The notes: generated by a model not told the origin, from the sequence alone. A DNA stretch of 64,000 nucleotides from an uncultured Marinifilum sp. (GCF_963677195.1 NZ_OY781918.1:1042923-1106922); one strand, 5' to 3'. Numbered from the stretch's first letter, positions 8,781 to 18,146 are shown. Program-made: numbers and translations.

Positions 8781-9481
8781 TGAAGAACTTATTTATCTTG
8801 CTCTTGTTTTTTATATCTATACAGGTAAAAGCCGATAATTATCAGCTTGTTGGGAAAAGACAATACACTTATGATGAGAACGGATTACGAACTCAAAAAA
8901 TAAGTTTTGATAGTGAAGGCAGAACAGAGAAAAAAGTCCTCTATTTTTACGACTCGAAAGGAAATAAAATAAGAACAGAGAAATATTTGGCCAAGGATAC
9001 TCTATTGGCCGTTTACCAGTATCAGTTTAACAATAAAAACGAGAAAACAGGCAGTTTAAAAATAGATTATACCAGAAATAAAAAAAGCAGTAAACGCTAT
9101 TATTATAACAATAAGGGGCAAAATATTAAATCGGAGTATTACATCAATAAGGTTTTGGTAAAAAAGGTGGAATATGAATTTGATAAGTTTGGCAATCAAA
9201 CTAAATATGTTGCTTACAATGCTAATGGTGAACAAACTTCCTTATTTTTCACCGAAAATAAGTACGACAAAAAAGCCAGATTAAGAAAAAAGTATAAACG
9301 CAATGGAAAAGGAGTTTTAGAGAAAGAGAATCAGTATAATTACAATAATAAATCACAAGTTATAAGCAGTATTACCATTTACCACAATGGAAAAAGAGCC
9401 AATTCAAAACGCGTTTATACTTTCGATAGCAAAGGACGAAAAATAGGATTTGAAAAATTTATATCGGCAGTAGCCAAATAG
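8780..9481 (+). CDS. Exported YD-repeat-like protein of unknown function
   Basis: A 233-residue protein with a signal peptide ending QVKA before DNYQ. It consists almost wholly of about ten short repeats of the form YDxxGxxTxxxxY-xxxG, like isolated YD/RHS-type or MORN-like beta-hairpin repeats. It is lysine- and tyrosine-rich. The start codon overlaps the cbiK stop by one base (TAATG), implying translational coupling. Location in the B12 locus suggests a periplasmic or surface accessory role, but I know of no assigned function. Confidence 0.6.
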   Translation: MKNLFILLLFFISIQVKADNYQLVGKRQYTYDENGLRTQKISFDSEGRTEKKVLYFYDSKGNKIRTEKYLAKDTLLAVYQYQFNNKNEKTGSLKIDYTRNKKSSKRYYYNNKGQNIKSEYYINKVLVKKVEYEFDKFGNQTKYVAYNANGEQTSLFFTENKYDKKARLRKKYKRNGKGVLEKENQYNYNNKSQVISSITIYHNGKRANSKRVYTFDSKGRKIGFEKFISAVAK

Positions 9482-9495
9482 AAATATTATTATTC

Positions 9496-10611
9496 ATGAG
9501 CAGAATATTTTACTTAAAAAGCATACTTGGAATTTTTGCCATTGTGTTTTCTTCTTGTCAGATTAAAACAAAGGAGCAAAGCTTAAATGCTTTGAATTCT
9601 TATGAGCAAAAAGAATTGAAACATGCGAAAGGTTTCGAGCTTTTTAGTTCGGGGAATGATAAAGTTCTGAGAATTTACAATTCCAAAAGTGCCGATTCAA
9701 CTTATCAGGATTTTAAGCTGGTGAAAAAAAAGACTGCAGCAAACGAAATTCAGGTGCCTTGTAAAAAAATAATCTGTCTATCGTCAACACAGCTAACCTA
9801 TTTTTTTGCTTTAAACGATATTGATAAAATTGCTGCTACAAATAGCAGCCGACATCTGTTTCACAAAGGTTTAAATGCAAAAATAAAAGAGGGAAAAGTA
9901 AAACGAGTTGGAAAAGAAGGACATTTTAATACCGAGCTTATTGCCGGAATAAACCCTGATTTAATTTTTGTGTCGCCATATAAAACGGGAGGTTACGATG
10001 CTCTAAAAAATCTGGGAATTCCTTTGGTTCCTATGGCTGCTTACGACGAAAAAACTCCACTTGGAAGAGCCGAATGGGTTAAAATGATTGCTCCTTTTAT
10101 TGGAAAGGAAAATCAGGCCGATTCTTTATTCGAAAAGCTATCGGTTCGTTACGATTCTCTTAAAAATCTTACCCATAAAATTAAAAAGAGACCAACAGTT
10201 TTTTCTGGAAAAATGCGATCGGGAATTTGGTATGTGCCCGGAGGCAAGAGTTTTTATGCCAATTATTTTCGCGATGCAGGAGCAAAATATATTGTTGAAG
10301 ACGATAAGCAGGGAGCCTATCCTCTCGATTACGAAACGGTTTACACAAAAGCTGCCAATTGCGATTACTGGCGAATTTTAGTACCCGAGCCAGTTGGTTT
10401 TGGGCGTAAAGCACTTATAGAGCAAGATGGACGTTATGGCGATTTTAAAGCTTATAAAACCGGAAATGTGATTATGTGTAACATTCGTGAAAAACCTTAT
10501 TACGAGCAAAATGCCATGAAACCAGATATAATTTTAGCCGATTATATTCATTACTTTCACCCCGATTTATTGCCAGATTATAAACCTCAGTTTTACGAAG
10601 TTTTAAAATAA
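9496..10611 (+). CDS. btuF: ABC transporter substrate-binding lipoprotein, BtuF-like
   Basis: A 371-residue periplasmic binding protein with a lipoprotein signal (lipobox FSSC, Cys21). It has the class III (FecB/BtuF) fold pattern: KKIICLSSTQLTYFFALNDIDKIAA, VGKEGHFNTELIAGINPDLIFVSPY and a conserved central region before a C-terminal lobe. It starts 15 bases after the YD-repeat gene and ends 2 bases before the permease gene. The riboswitch-headed locus points to cobalamin as ligand; a siderophore is the alternative for this family. Confidence 0.82.
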   Translation: MSRIFYLKSILGIFAIVFSSCQIKTKEQSLNALNSYEQKELKHAKGFELFSSGNDKVLRIYNSKSADSTYQDFKLVKKKTAANEIQVPCKKIICLSSTQLTYFFALNDIDKIAATNSSRHLFHKGLNAKIKEGKVKRVGKEGHFNTELIAGINPDLIFVSPYKTGGYDALKNLGIPLVPMAAYDEKTPLGRAEWVKMIAPFIGKENQADSLFEKLSVRYDSLKNLTHKIKKRPTVFSGKMRSGIWYVPGGKSFYANYFRDAGAKYIVEDDKQGAYPLDYETVYTKAANCDYWRILVPEPVGFGRKALIEQDGRYGDFKAYKTGNVIMCNIREKPYYEQNAMKPDIILADYIHYFHPDLLPDYKPQFYEVLK

Positions 10612-10613
10612 TT

Positions 10614-11654
10614 ATGCATTCATTATTATTAAAAAAATCGATTTTAATTCCTGTATCCCTGCTTGTTTTAATGCTATTGGCAGCTTTAAACTTAGCATTG
10701 GGATCGGTAAAAATTCCCATGGATGAGGTCATACAAATTGTGTTGGGAAATGGATCGTCGAATATTATTTGGGAGAATATTTTATTGCGTACTCGTTTGC
10801 CACAAACTATTGTTGCTTTGGGTGCTGGAATGGCTTTAGGAGTATCTGGTTTGTTAATGCAAACTCTGTTTCGAAATCCTTTGGCTGGACCATCGGTTTT
10901 GGGAATTTCTTCGGGTTCTAGCTTGGGAGTAGGTTTTGTTTTATTGGTAGCCGGACAGGTTTGGGGATTTTCATTTTCCCGTATTGGAATTTGGGGCGAT
11001 TTGGCAGTAATTTTTGCTTCCTTGGGGGGTGCTTTTGCAGTATTGGCCTTAATTTTATTTATCTCTCATAAAATTGGAGGTACACTTAGTGTTCTGATTA
11101 TTGGTGTAATGATAGGCTATTTGTCCAATTCAGTTTTAAGTGTACTTAAGTTTTACAGCATGGAGGAGGATGTTCAAAGTTATGTTATTTGGGGATTAGG
11201 CAGTTTCTCCCGCTTGTCGGTAGTAAGAGCATATTTGTTTGCCGCCATCACCATTATTCCTTCCATATTGGCTTTACTTTTAAGTAAATCTTTAAATTTA
11301 ATGGCTCTTGGCGATCGGTATGCCAGTAATTTAGGTTTGAAAATTAAACGAGCACGATTACTCATTATTTTATGTGCGGGAACTTTAACGGCAATTGTAA
11401 CAGCTTTTTGCGGACCCATAATTTTTATAGGAATGGCTGTACCTCATTTGGCAAAATTGGTTTCACGAACCAGTAATCATTTGTATTTAATTTGCAATGC
11501 CTGCATACTTGGAGCAGCAACGGCATTATTGTGTAATTTGCTGGCTCGTCTTCCGGGAATGGAAAGCGAGTTGCCTATTAATTCGGTAACAGCATTTATT
11601 GGTGCTCCGGTAGTAATATCGGTAATCTGGAAAAAACGAAAAGAAAATTTTTAG
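10614..11654 (+). CDS. btuC: FecCD-family ABC transporter permease, BtuC-like
   Basis: A 346-residue inner-membrane permease with about ten hydrophobic spans. Family signatures are RLPQTIVALGAGMALGVSGLLMQTLFRNPLAGPSVLGISSGSSLG and, near the C-terminus, FCGPIIFIGMAVPHLAKL, which contains the helix that contacts the ATPase. It follows the binding protein by 2 bases and precedes the ATPase by 9, giving a complete importer. BtuC, FhuB and FecC types cannot be told apart by sequence alone; context favours corrinoid. Confidence 0.85.
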   Translation: MHSLLLKKSILIPVSLLVLMLLAALNLALGSVKIPMDEVIQIVLGNGSSNIIWENILLRTRLPQTIVALGAGMALGVSGLLMQTLFRNPLAGPSVLGISSGSSLGVGFVLLVAGQVWGFSFSRIGIWGDLAVIFASLGGAFAVLALILFISHKIGGTLSVLIIGVMIGYLSNSVLSVLKFYSMEEDVQSYVIWGLGSFSRLSVVRAYLFAAITIIPSILALLLSKSLNLMALGDRYASNLGLKIKRARLLIILCAGTLTAIVTAFCGPIIFIGMAVPHLAKLVSRTSNHLYLICNACILGAATALLCNLLARLPGMESELPINSVTAFIGAPVVISVIWKKRKENF

Positions 11655-11663
11655 TAGCGAAGT

Positions 11664-12716
11664 ATGAGTTCATGTTTATTGCAGTTAAAAGATCTTTCGG
11701 TGGGATATGGCAGCAAGCTTGTAGCCAATAAGCTCTCGGCAAATATTCCTTCGGGAGAGTTAATATGCCTGCTGGGTTCCAATGGAACTGGTAAAAGCAC
11801 ATTAATTCGAAGTATTTGTGCTTTTCAGCCAGTATTGGCAGGGAGTGTTATTGTCGATAAATTGGATGTTCATAAGTTGGGTGCAAGAGAATTGTCGAAA
11901 TCTATAGCTGTGGTTTTAACCGATAGAGTTGTGGTGCCCAATGCTACCGTAAGCGAATTGGTGGGCTATGGCCGAAGTCCGTATACCGGAATGTTGGGTC
12001 GCTTAAATGCAAATGATAAGGCAATTGTTTCCAATGCCATAAAAGAATGTGGAATTGCACACAAAAAGGATAGTACGCTTTCTTCTTTAAGCGATGGTGA
12101 GCGACAGAAAGCTTTTATTGCCAAAGCTCTGGCTCAGGATACGCCACTAATCATTCTCGATGAGCCAACTGCTTTTCTCGATCTTCCTGCTCGAGTAGAA
12201 ATTATGCAATTGCTTCGAAATATTGCCAACTCGTCGGGCAAATCCATATTAATGTCTACTCACGATTTAGATTTGGCTTTGCAATTATCCGATCGTTTAT
12301 GGCTATTACAGCAAGGTGGCCCTTTGGTTACCGGTAGTCCCGAAGATTTACTTCTGAAAAATGCCTTTCAGTCTATGTTCCGGCACAAAGGAGTAATATT
12401 CGATAATAAAACCGGATTGTTTAAGGTAAAGCATAATCAAAATACCGAAGTGGCAGTAAAAGGCCATGGTTTCGAATATGTATTGTTGCGCCGTGCTTTA
12501 TCTCGTAATGGTGTTAAAGTTGTTAGGGCCAAGGAGGAAGATTATAATCGTTTGGAAGTTTGTAGCAAATCCGAAAAGCCATTTCAAATTTATTTGGATA
12601 ATGAATGTATTAAAAGCGAGGAATCGCTCGAAGAGTTTGTAAATCAGGTTAAATTAATGTTGGATTTTCTGGATCTTAAGAAGCAGATTTGTAGCAAATC
12701 GCGAAAAATATTGTAA
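11664..12716 (+). CDS. btuD: ABC transporter ATP-binding protein, BtuD-like, with C-terminal extension
   Basis: A 350-residue ATPase. It shows Walker A GSNGTGKST (38-46), the signature LSDGERQ (142-148), Walker B LIILDEP (162-168) and the switch histidine in STHDLDLAL. The ATPase part ends near residue 255. About 95 extra residues follow, not needed for the core fold, with an alpha/beta look (FEYVLLRRALSRNGVKVV, FQIYLDNECI). Longer forms occur among Bacteroidota importers of this class. It closes the riboswitch-headed locus; the next gene is convergent. Confidence 0.82.
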   Translation: MSSCLLQLKDLSVGYGSKLVANKLSANIPSGELICLLGSNGTGKSTLIRSICAFQPVLAGSVIVDKLDVHKLGARELSKSIAVVLTDRVVVPNATVSELVGYGRSPYTGMLGRLNANDKAIVSNAIKECGIAHKKDSTLSSLSDGERQKAFIAKALAQDTPLIILDEPTAFLDLPARVEIMQLLRNIANSSGKSILMSTHDLDLALQLSDRLWLLQQGGPLVTGSPEDLLLKNAFQSMFRHKGVIFDNKTGLFKVKHNQNTEVAVKGHGFEYVLLRRALSRNGVKVVRAKEEDYNRLEVCSKSEKPFQIYLDNECIKSEESLEEFVNQVKLMLDFLDLKKQICSKSRKIL

Positions 12717-12725
12717 ATTTTAACT

Positions 12726-13973
12726 CTAACTTTCTTGATAAATTTCTGATTTTTTCCACTCCATAAATTTTTTCCACTCCATAAATTTTTTCTCCATTAA
12801 ATCTTTAAAATCAGATATATTATTCATCTGTTTATTGGCAAAAGAGAAGCGAAAGGGAGAGTGTTTTTCGACTGTATCAATAAAATGTGAGCTAAAATTT
12901 TCGGGGTTTGCAATAATTGCCGAAGCAAAAAGCAGAGCAAAGCTGCGTTTAATTAATCCTTGAAAAGCTAAATTATCTGAATAATATTGTTTAATTGTTT
13001 CAACAACTTTTTCGCCTAAATAATAAGTTTTACACAAGATTCTATCCAGTTTTTTATGTGGTAATAAGCGGGAAAAACTGGTGTAAACTCCTTCTTTGTA
13101 ATCTTCGCTGGCATCTTGTAAATCATCAATAATTTGAAGATAAGCGCCATATTCATATAAGAAATGCAATTGTTCCTTACTTAAGTTTCCCATTATTAGA
13201 TATCCATCGGCAATAACCGAAGTGGCACCTTTGTTAACAGCTATGGTAAAGCAAGCTTTATTGGATAGTATTAAATTTTTATTGCAAAGTTCTATGCTTT
13301 GTGTTTGTGCATGGTGTATATCGAGCAGACTTTCGTACACTTTTGGGAATTTTGTTCTTTCATATTCACTTTCTATCATAGCAAGCAATTGGAATATTTT
13401 GGCTTCATTTTTGTTTGCTGGCTCAAGGCAATCTCCGGCTAGGCGTTTTGCAAACCGCTCCGAAAAATTTAATTTATCAGATTTACTGATATTGGAATTG
13501 TCGATATAATTATCGGTATAAGGATAAAGTAAACTATAAGCAAGAGTAGATGGTGTAATACAAATTTTCTGTCCCCAAAGCGATTGCAGACCCATTACAA
13601 TCCACATGTTTCGTAAAGCCTGAAAAAGATCTTTACTTTCCAGGTTTTTATCGAATAAAATAGATTTTTTTACAAACTCTTTGGTAGCCGAAATCATATC
13701 AGCCGAAAAAATCATTTCCAGCTGATTGTTAGAGTAGGATAATCCATCCCGAAAGAATTTTCGACTTTCATTAATAATCTCTGTACTATCAACCCGATTA
13801 AGTTTTTTGTGTTCGCTTATCGAGCTTATAAATCTATCGCATTTTAATTCCCACAGGTATTTTTCAATGGCAGAAAATTTACGTTTCGAACAAGGAAAGT
13901 CTTCAGAACAATTTTCCCATTTGGCTGAGAATTTTTTCAGGAATTTTGCGTAAAGTTCTGAATTATCTATCAT
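12726..13973 (-). CDS. Class I isoprenoid biosynthesis enzyme-like protein
   Basis: About 415 residues from the ATG at 13973; the frame stays open to 14126, which would add a hydrophobic N-terminal stretch of 51 residues. I prefer the shorter start because the long form places a membrane span before a soluble all-helical fold. Two aspartate-rich helices are visible: TDNYIDN and, about 115 residues later, IDDLQDASED. These correspond to the Mg-diphosphate motifs of polyprenyl synthase/squalene-synthase-type enzymes. The product is unknown. The C-terminus contains a tandem KKFMEW duplication. It converges on the B12 locus with a 10-base gap. Confidence 0.65.
   Translation of the reverse strand: MIDNSELYAKFLKKFSAKWENCSEDFPCSKRKFSAIEKYLWELKCDRFISSISEHKKLNRVDSTEIINESRKFFRDGLSYSNNQLEMIFSADMISATKEFVKKSILFDKNLESKDLFQALRNMWIVMGLQSLWGQKICITPSTLAYSLLYPYTDNYIDNSNISKSDKLNFSERFAKRLAGDCLEPANKNEAKIFQLLAMIESEYERTKFPKVYESLLDIHHAQTQSIELCNKNLILSNKACFTIAVNKGATSVIADGYLIMGNLSKEQLHFLYEYGAYLQIIDDLQDASEDYKEGVYTSFSRLLPHKKLDRILCKTYYLGEKVVETIKQYYSDNLAFQGLIKRSFALLFASAIIANPENFSSHFIDTVEKHSPFRFSFANKQMNNISDFKDLMEKKFMEWKKFMEWKKSEIYQES
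12750..12785. repeat. Two perfect 18-bp tandem repeats inside a coding end
   Basis: Unit TTTTTTCCACTCCATAAA occurs twice, followed by a third partial TTTTTTC. On the minus strand each unit encodes KKFMEW near the C-terminus of the isoprenoid-type protein. Being 18 bp, copy-number change would keep the frame. Confidence 0.9.
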
Positions 13974-14177
13974 GGTAAATAAGAATAAATTAAAGCTTAT
14001 GAATCCAATTTCAGTAAAAATCAGGAAACAGAAAATTAAAATCGTTAAAAATAACTTATGAGCAGCTAAAATGCTTTTTTGCACCGATGTTGTTTGTATA
14101 GCAGATTGTATGTGTTTGTACTTCAATTGTGATTTTATACATTTATCACTTTGATAGAAAACAATAAAATATATAAG

Positions 14178-15122
14178 ATGAAATTTAGCATATTAGAACC
14201 AATTGGGATTGTAAAAGAAAAATACGAACAGCTAAAGCAGGAATTTGAAGGTCTGGGACATGAACTTGTTTTTTTTGCCGATAGAAATGAAGACGAACAG
14301 GAGTTGATAAAACGTGCGCAGGGAGCCGATGCAATTATTGTTAGCAATATTCCTATTCGCAAGACTTTTATCGATGCTTGTCCTAATCTTTCGATGATTT
14401 CGGTTGCATTTACAGGGGTTGATCATATCGATATGAAAGCCTGTAACGAACGCAATATATTAGTTTCGAATGCGGCCGGCTTTTCTAACGAATCGGTTGC
14501 CGAGCTTGCCATTGGTATGGTTCTTTCGGTATACAGAAAAATTGTTGGTGGCGATGCTTCAATTCGTTTTGGCGGCAGCAGAGGTACATTTTTAGGAAGC
14601 GAGTTAAACGGTAAAACTTTGGGGATAATTGGAGCTGGCGAAATAGGCCTTAGAGTAGCCGAGATTGCAAAAGTATTCAATTGTAAGCTTCTTGCATATA
14701 GTCGTAGCGAAAAGAGCGTAGAAGGCGTTAAATTCGTTAGTAAGGAGACTTTACTTAAGGAATCGGATATTGTTTCTTTACACGTTCCTTTAAGCGATGC
14801 AACAAAAGGCTTAATTGGCAAAGAGGAATTTAAATTAATGAAGAAATCGGCTATTTTAATTAATACTGCCCGCGGACCAGTTGTTGATAGTGATGCTTTG
14901 TGCACAGCTTTGGAGAATAGCGAAATTGCTGGTGCAGCAGTTGATGTTTACGAAAAGGAACCACCATTGGAGAAAGATCACGTTTTATTTAATGCGCCAA
15001 ATTTAATTATGCTTCCGCATGTGGCTTTTGCAACTCACGAATCTTTCGATAAACGTATTGATATTGTAATGGAAAATATTCGTTTGTGGTTACAGGGAAA
15101 ACCAAGAAATGTTATGAATTAG
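14178..15122 (+). CDS. D-isomer-specific 2-hydroxyacid dehydrogenase
   Basis: About 314 residues from the ATG at 14178; an ATA-rich upstream extension to 14151 adds nine unlikely residues. It has the NAD-binding glycine motif LGIIGAGEIGLRVAE, the catalytic arginine in INTARGPVVD, the acid in VYEKEPP and the catalytic histidine in LPHVAFAT. Members include D-lactate, phosphoglycerate and glyoxylate/hydroxypyruvate reductases. The substrate is not fixed by sequence. It is a single-gene unit ended by a bidirectional hairpin. Confidence 0.87.
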   Translation: MKFSILEPIGIVKEKYEQLKQEFEGLGHELVFFADRNEDEQELIKRAQGADAIIVSNIPIRKTFIDACPNLSMISVAFTGVDHIDMKACNERNILVSNAAGFSNESVAELAIGMVLSVYRKIVGGDASIRFGGSRGTFLGSELNGKTLGIIGAGEIGLRVAEIAKVFNCKLLAYSRSEKSVEGVKFVSKETLLKESDIVSLHVPLSDATKGLIGKEEFKLMKKSAILINTARGPVVDSDALCTALENSEIAGAAVDVYEKEPPLEKDHVLFNAPNLIMLPHVAFATHESFDKRIDIVMENIRLWLQGKPRNVMN

Positions 15123-15170
15123 CAGGTTTAAAGTATAGAGAAAAGATTAAAGTAAATAAGGGATAAAGTA

Positions 15171-15205
15171 AAAAGGAGAAAGTTAAAATGACTTTTCTCC
15201 TTTTT
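15171..15205. terminator. Bidirectional terminator
   Basis: AAAAGGAGAAAGT pairs with ACTTTTCTCCTTTT (one bulged base) around a 7-base loop, with A/T tracts on both sides. It lies between convergent genes. Confidence 0.75.
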
Positions 15206-15217
15206 ATTTTTAAACAA

Positions 15218-15907
15218 TTATTTTACAATTTTTACTAGTTCGGTAGTGCTGTCTAATTTTCCTTTTTTATTGTACGATTCGCTGCGAATTGTGCCAATAT
15301 CCTTAATAATCCAAGTTACATTGTGTAATTTAACGGTTATAAATCCCATTTTACTGTTAACATCTTCTGCTATTTTATAGCATTTAAAAGTGCCTGCGGG
15401 TGTTGTAATGCTTTCGTGAGCTTCTACCTTACGATTTATAATATTGGTTGTCATATTCATAATTCCCGAACCAACTTGCAGACTAATTGAACCATCGTTA
15501 AGAGCCATACCAGTAGAAAGTTTAGATGGATAAATTAGATCGTTAGTGGTAATTTTTACTTCCATACCTTTAAAACCTTCCATTTGTTTTTGGTTTAGAT
15601 ATTTCTCCATATCAATATAAAAAACATTGCCTTTACATCGAAAACTAATGGTGTCCTGAATGATTATATTTTCCTGATTTTTTGGATCTCTGTGGGTTTG
15701 AAGTAAATCGTAATGAGTTTCGCCTCCAATATTTTTTACAGATATTACTTTTTGAGAATAAATGCCCAGTATTTTTCCTTTTGCATTACTTGTTTGGTAG
15801 TGAAGTTCGGTACCAATATCGCTTGGAATATAAATGGTGCAATCTTGCGAAATGGCCAGTAAACATGCTGAAAATATCAACAATGTTAAACTAAATAATT
15901 TTTTCAT
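15218..15907 (-). CDS. Exported DUF3108/TapB-like protein
   Basis: A 229-residue protein with a signal peptide ending LAISQ before DCTIYIPSDIGTELHYQ. The rest is beta-rich, with a pattern of a metabolite or lipid-binding barrel (VITPAGTFKCYKIAED-like region near residue 170; final LDSTTELVKIVK). This fits the DUF3108/TapB-like exported proteins of Bacteroidota, whose function is unknown. It stands alone between a convergent dehydrogenase and an upstream gap of 210 bases with no further gene. Confidence 0.5.
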   Translation of the reverse strand: MKKLFSLTLLIFSACLLAISQDCTIYIPSDIGTELHYQTSNAKGKILGIYSQKVISVKNIGGETHYDLLQTHRDPKNQENIIIQDTISFRCKGNVFYIDMEKYLNQKQMEGFKGMEVKITTNDLIYPSKLSTGMALNDGSISLQVGSGIMNMTTNIINRKVEAHESITTPAGTFKCYKIAEDVNSKMGFITVKLHNVTWIIKDIGTIRSESYNKKGKLDSTTELVKIVK

Positions 15908-16117
15908 AAATACAATGTTTTGGCTACAAGCGGATGTTGAGCCTTGGTTTTAAAGTGAATAGAAATGTAATGCAGTAAAGCATTTAAGAGGATAATGTAA
16001 CTTTTCTATTATTAAATTTAAGCATTAAGGAAGGATTGGAAAAATATTTTTAATACTTAAGAATGAAAAGTTTATATGAGTTTACTGCAGTTTTAATTTT
16101 GGGCTGCTAGTAAATTG

Positions 16118-16609
16118 CTATTCGTAATTATTTAAAAGGTCTATTGTTTTATGTTTTAATTTGCGATCTTTTACTAGCAGTGTAGTAACCGGAGCTTTCG
16201 ATTTACTGTTAAAAATCATGTCGTGCCCCAAACATAAGCCTAATACGATATTAAGCTCGGTTTTTTTGTCTTCTAAATATTGTGCTTGTCCTGCCGGATT
16301 ACAGCTTATTCCCTTATAGTCTGGTATTAAATCGGAAAAGGGGATTTTTCCAATTTTACAATTTACCTGTTCCACAATAAAGCCTTCTGAGCTAAGAATT
16401 TTGTTAAGAACATTAGCTTGTTTGGAAAGAGAGGTGCAATGTGCAATTCCTATTGTTTTAATATTCGATACTTTGGCATATTCAATGATTTCCTGAATTC
16501 TATCATTTTTACGATTGAGCGAGTCTTCTGCATCTTTCATTATAGTAATATCACTAGTCGTATACATACTTTTAATATCCATATTAAGTTGTTTTAAGGA
16601 ATTACACAT
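16118..16609 (-). CDS. DUF1847 protein
   Basis: A 163-residue cytosolic protein. It contains TIGIAHCTSLSKQANVLNKIL, CKIGKIPFSD, ISCNPAGQAQYLEDKKTELNIVLGLCLGHD and VTTLLVKDR, the pattern of DUF1847, a cysteine-rich putative metal-binding family. Five cysteines are well placed to bind a metal or take part in redox. The start may be at 16609 or at the ATG at 16582. It is the last gene of a five-gene cluster behind a Crp/Fnr regulator. Confidence 0.72.
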   Translation of the reverse strand: MCNSLKQLNMDIKSMYTTSDITIMKDAEDSLNRKNDRIQEIIEYAKVSNIKTIGIAHCTSLSKQANVLNKILSSEGFIVEQVNCKIGKIPFSDLIPDYKGISCNPAGQAQYLEDKKTELNIVLGLCLGHDMIFNSKSKAPVTTLLVKDRKLKHKTIDLLNNYE

Positions 16610-16634
16610 TACTTTACAAACTATAATTTATTTT

Positions 16635-17138
16635 TTAAAACAGTGTATATTTTAAATTAACAAAGCGCATAATATCTTCAACTTCTAAAGATACTTCTTC
16701 AATTATATTTTCAACTTCTCCGCCAAATATCTTGCCCATAATTGCTCCGTTCATACTTGAGATGTATACTTGTCCGTCCGATTTTTCGTAAACGGCGAAC
16801 GATTTTGGCATCATATTACCAATTTTTTTTCTGTTATCGGCAGTAAGCATTCTTGCTGAAAATCCTGCGTGACAGTATTTTATAATTTTATAGTTTCCGA
16901 TTCCTTTTCCACCATTCATTAATACTTCTTTGTTTTGATCTATAATGGAGCTAACATGCCAGCCGGCTTTTGAATTGATACGTTCGCTTATTACTTCAAC
17001 TGTTTTATCGAAATCATAAGGGCTTTTTAATTCTTTTATCATCATTTCTCCCGAGGATACACTTAATGCAATTCCAGAAAATATTATGCCGCCAAAAAAT
17101 CCCAGGATAATGGATGCTATTATAATTATGTTTTTCAT
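16635..17138 (-). CDS. Membrane-anchored DUF302 protein
   Basis: A 167-residue protein with one N-terminal membrane span (residues 4-27) and a DUF302 domain (KELKSPYDFDKTVEVISERINSKAGWHVSSIID to FAVYEKSDGQVYISSMN). DUF302 proteins often travel with sulfur or thiol-redox genes; the biochemical role is unsettled. It lies 22 bases after the SLAC1-type channel gene and 25 before DUF1847, in one direction. Confidence 0.75.
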   Translation of the reverse strand: MKNIIIIASIILGFFGGIIFSGIALSVSSGEMMIKELKSPYDFDKTVEVISERINSKAGWHVSSIIDQNKEVLMNGGKGIGNYKIIKYCHAGFSARMLTADNRKKIGNMMPKSFAVYEKSDGQVYISSMNGAIMGKIFGGEVENIIEEVSLEVEDIMRFVNLKYTLF

Positions 17139-17160
17139 TTAATAGTTTTTTAATAAAATA

Positions 17161-18111
17161 TTAGTCTTCGTTTACGCATATTTCGCCTTTTCGTATTTTG
17201 CCAATAGTTTTGCAGGCCACAAAGCTTATTGTTACAATAGCTATTGTTATAAAAAAGAACGACAGGTATTTGTAAATGTTTTCGTGAGTAATTTGAAAGG
17301 CTACAACCGAAGCAATAGTAATTGCCATAAGCGGAAAAGTAAATGCCCACCACGAAATAAAAAATTCAAGTTTTCTAAAATTTTTGTACAATACCATTAG
17401 TAAGGCCACAAAAAAGTAGGCTATAAACAATAGAAAAACAGCAAAAGTATCCCAGCTTTGCATTATTCGCATATACGATATAAATCCTATTGCAGGAGGA
17501 GCAATTAGAATAAATAAGGTTGGTACAAATTTTTGCGGTAGCTGATGATGAAAAATGGCTCTGTTTAAGAATATGGTAAACAGAATAATCCAAAAGAATA
17601 AACCCAGTGCAAAATAGAAAAAAGAAAAGGCTTTTGGCATGTACTCAACACCTGCAATTGGAATAAGCATATTTCCAACAATCGGAATAAACCATGCCGG
17701 ATTCATAAATTTTATTTCAATATTATTTTGTATCCAGTAAGCTATGGTATACATCATAAATACAGTATGTACAATGCTTCCTACCCACCAAAATACCATC
17801 GATAAAAAAGGCCAAAAATTCATAAAAGCTATCGATAAAAGTATAATTGAAATAGAAAAAGCAGAGAAAAAGTTAATTCTTATTCTGTGATTAAAATCTA
17901 TTTTAACTTGTTCGAAATGTTTAACTGCTTTTAATCCATATAGAAAAGATATTCCCAAAAAAAGCAAAAGTGTTGTGAATAACAAAAGCTCGTAGAATAT
18001 TTTCGGTAGCCATTGCATGTGGTAAAACTTAGCAAAAACAATGCTTAAGCCAGCTAGTCCCATTATTATGGCAAAGGCGGTTATGGGGAAATATTTTAAT
18101 TTTTCGTTCAT
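17161..18111 (-). CDS. SLAC1/TehA-family anion channel protein
   Basis: A 316-residue membrane protein with about ten hydrophobic spans. The opening YFPITAFAIIMGLAGLSIVFAKF and internal motifs such as WVGSIVHTVFMMYTIAYW, NPAWFIPIVGNMLIPIAG and PPAIGFISYM are typical of the SLAC1/TehA/Mae1 superfamily. Members pass tellurite, dicarboxylates, sulfite or other anions. In a cluster with DUF302 and a Crp/Fnr regulator, sulfite or a related anion is a reasonable guess but not shown. Confidence 0.82.
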   Translation of the reverse strand: MNEKLKYFPITAFAIIMGLAGLSIVFAKFYHMQWLPKIFYELLLFTTLLLFLGISFLYGLKAVKHFEQVKIDFNHRIRINFFSAFSISIILLSIAFMNFWPFLSMVFWWVGSIVHTVFMMYTIAYWIQNNIEIKFMNPAWFIPIVGNMLIPIAGVEYMPKAFSFFYFALGLFFWIILFTIFLNRAIFHHQLPQKFVPTLFILIAPPAIGFISYMRIMQSWDTFAVFLLFIAYFFVALLMVLYKNFRKLEFFISWWAFTFPLMAITIASVVAFQITHENIYKYLSFFFITIAIVTISFVACKTIGKIRKGEICVNED

Positions 18112-18146
18112 TTATAAGTTATTGATATGGAATAATTCCTATTTTT

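Noticed and set aside
14423..14905. 160-residue minus-strand frame
   Set aside because: It is antisense to the hydroxyacid dehydrogenase and has no recognisable features.
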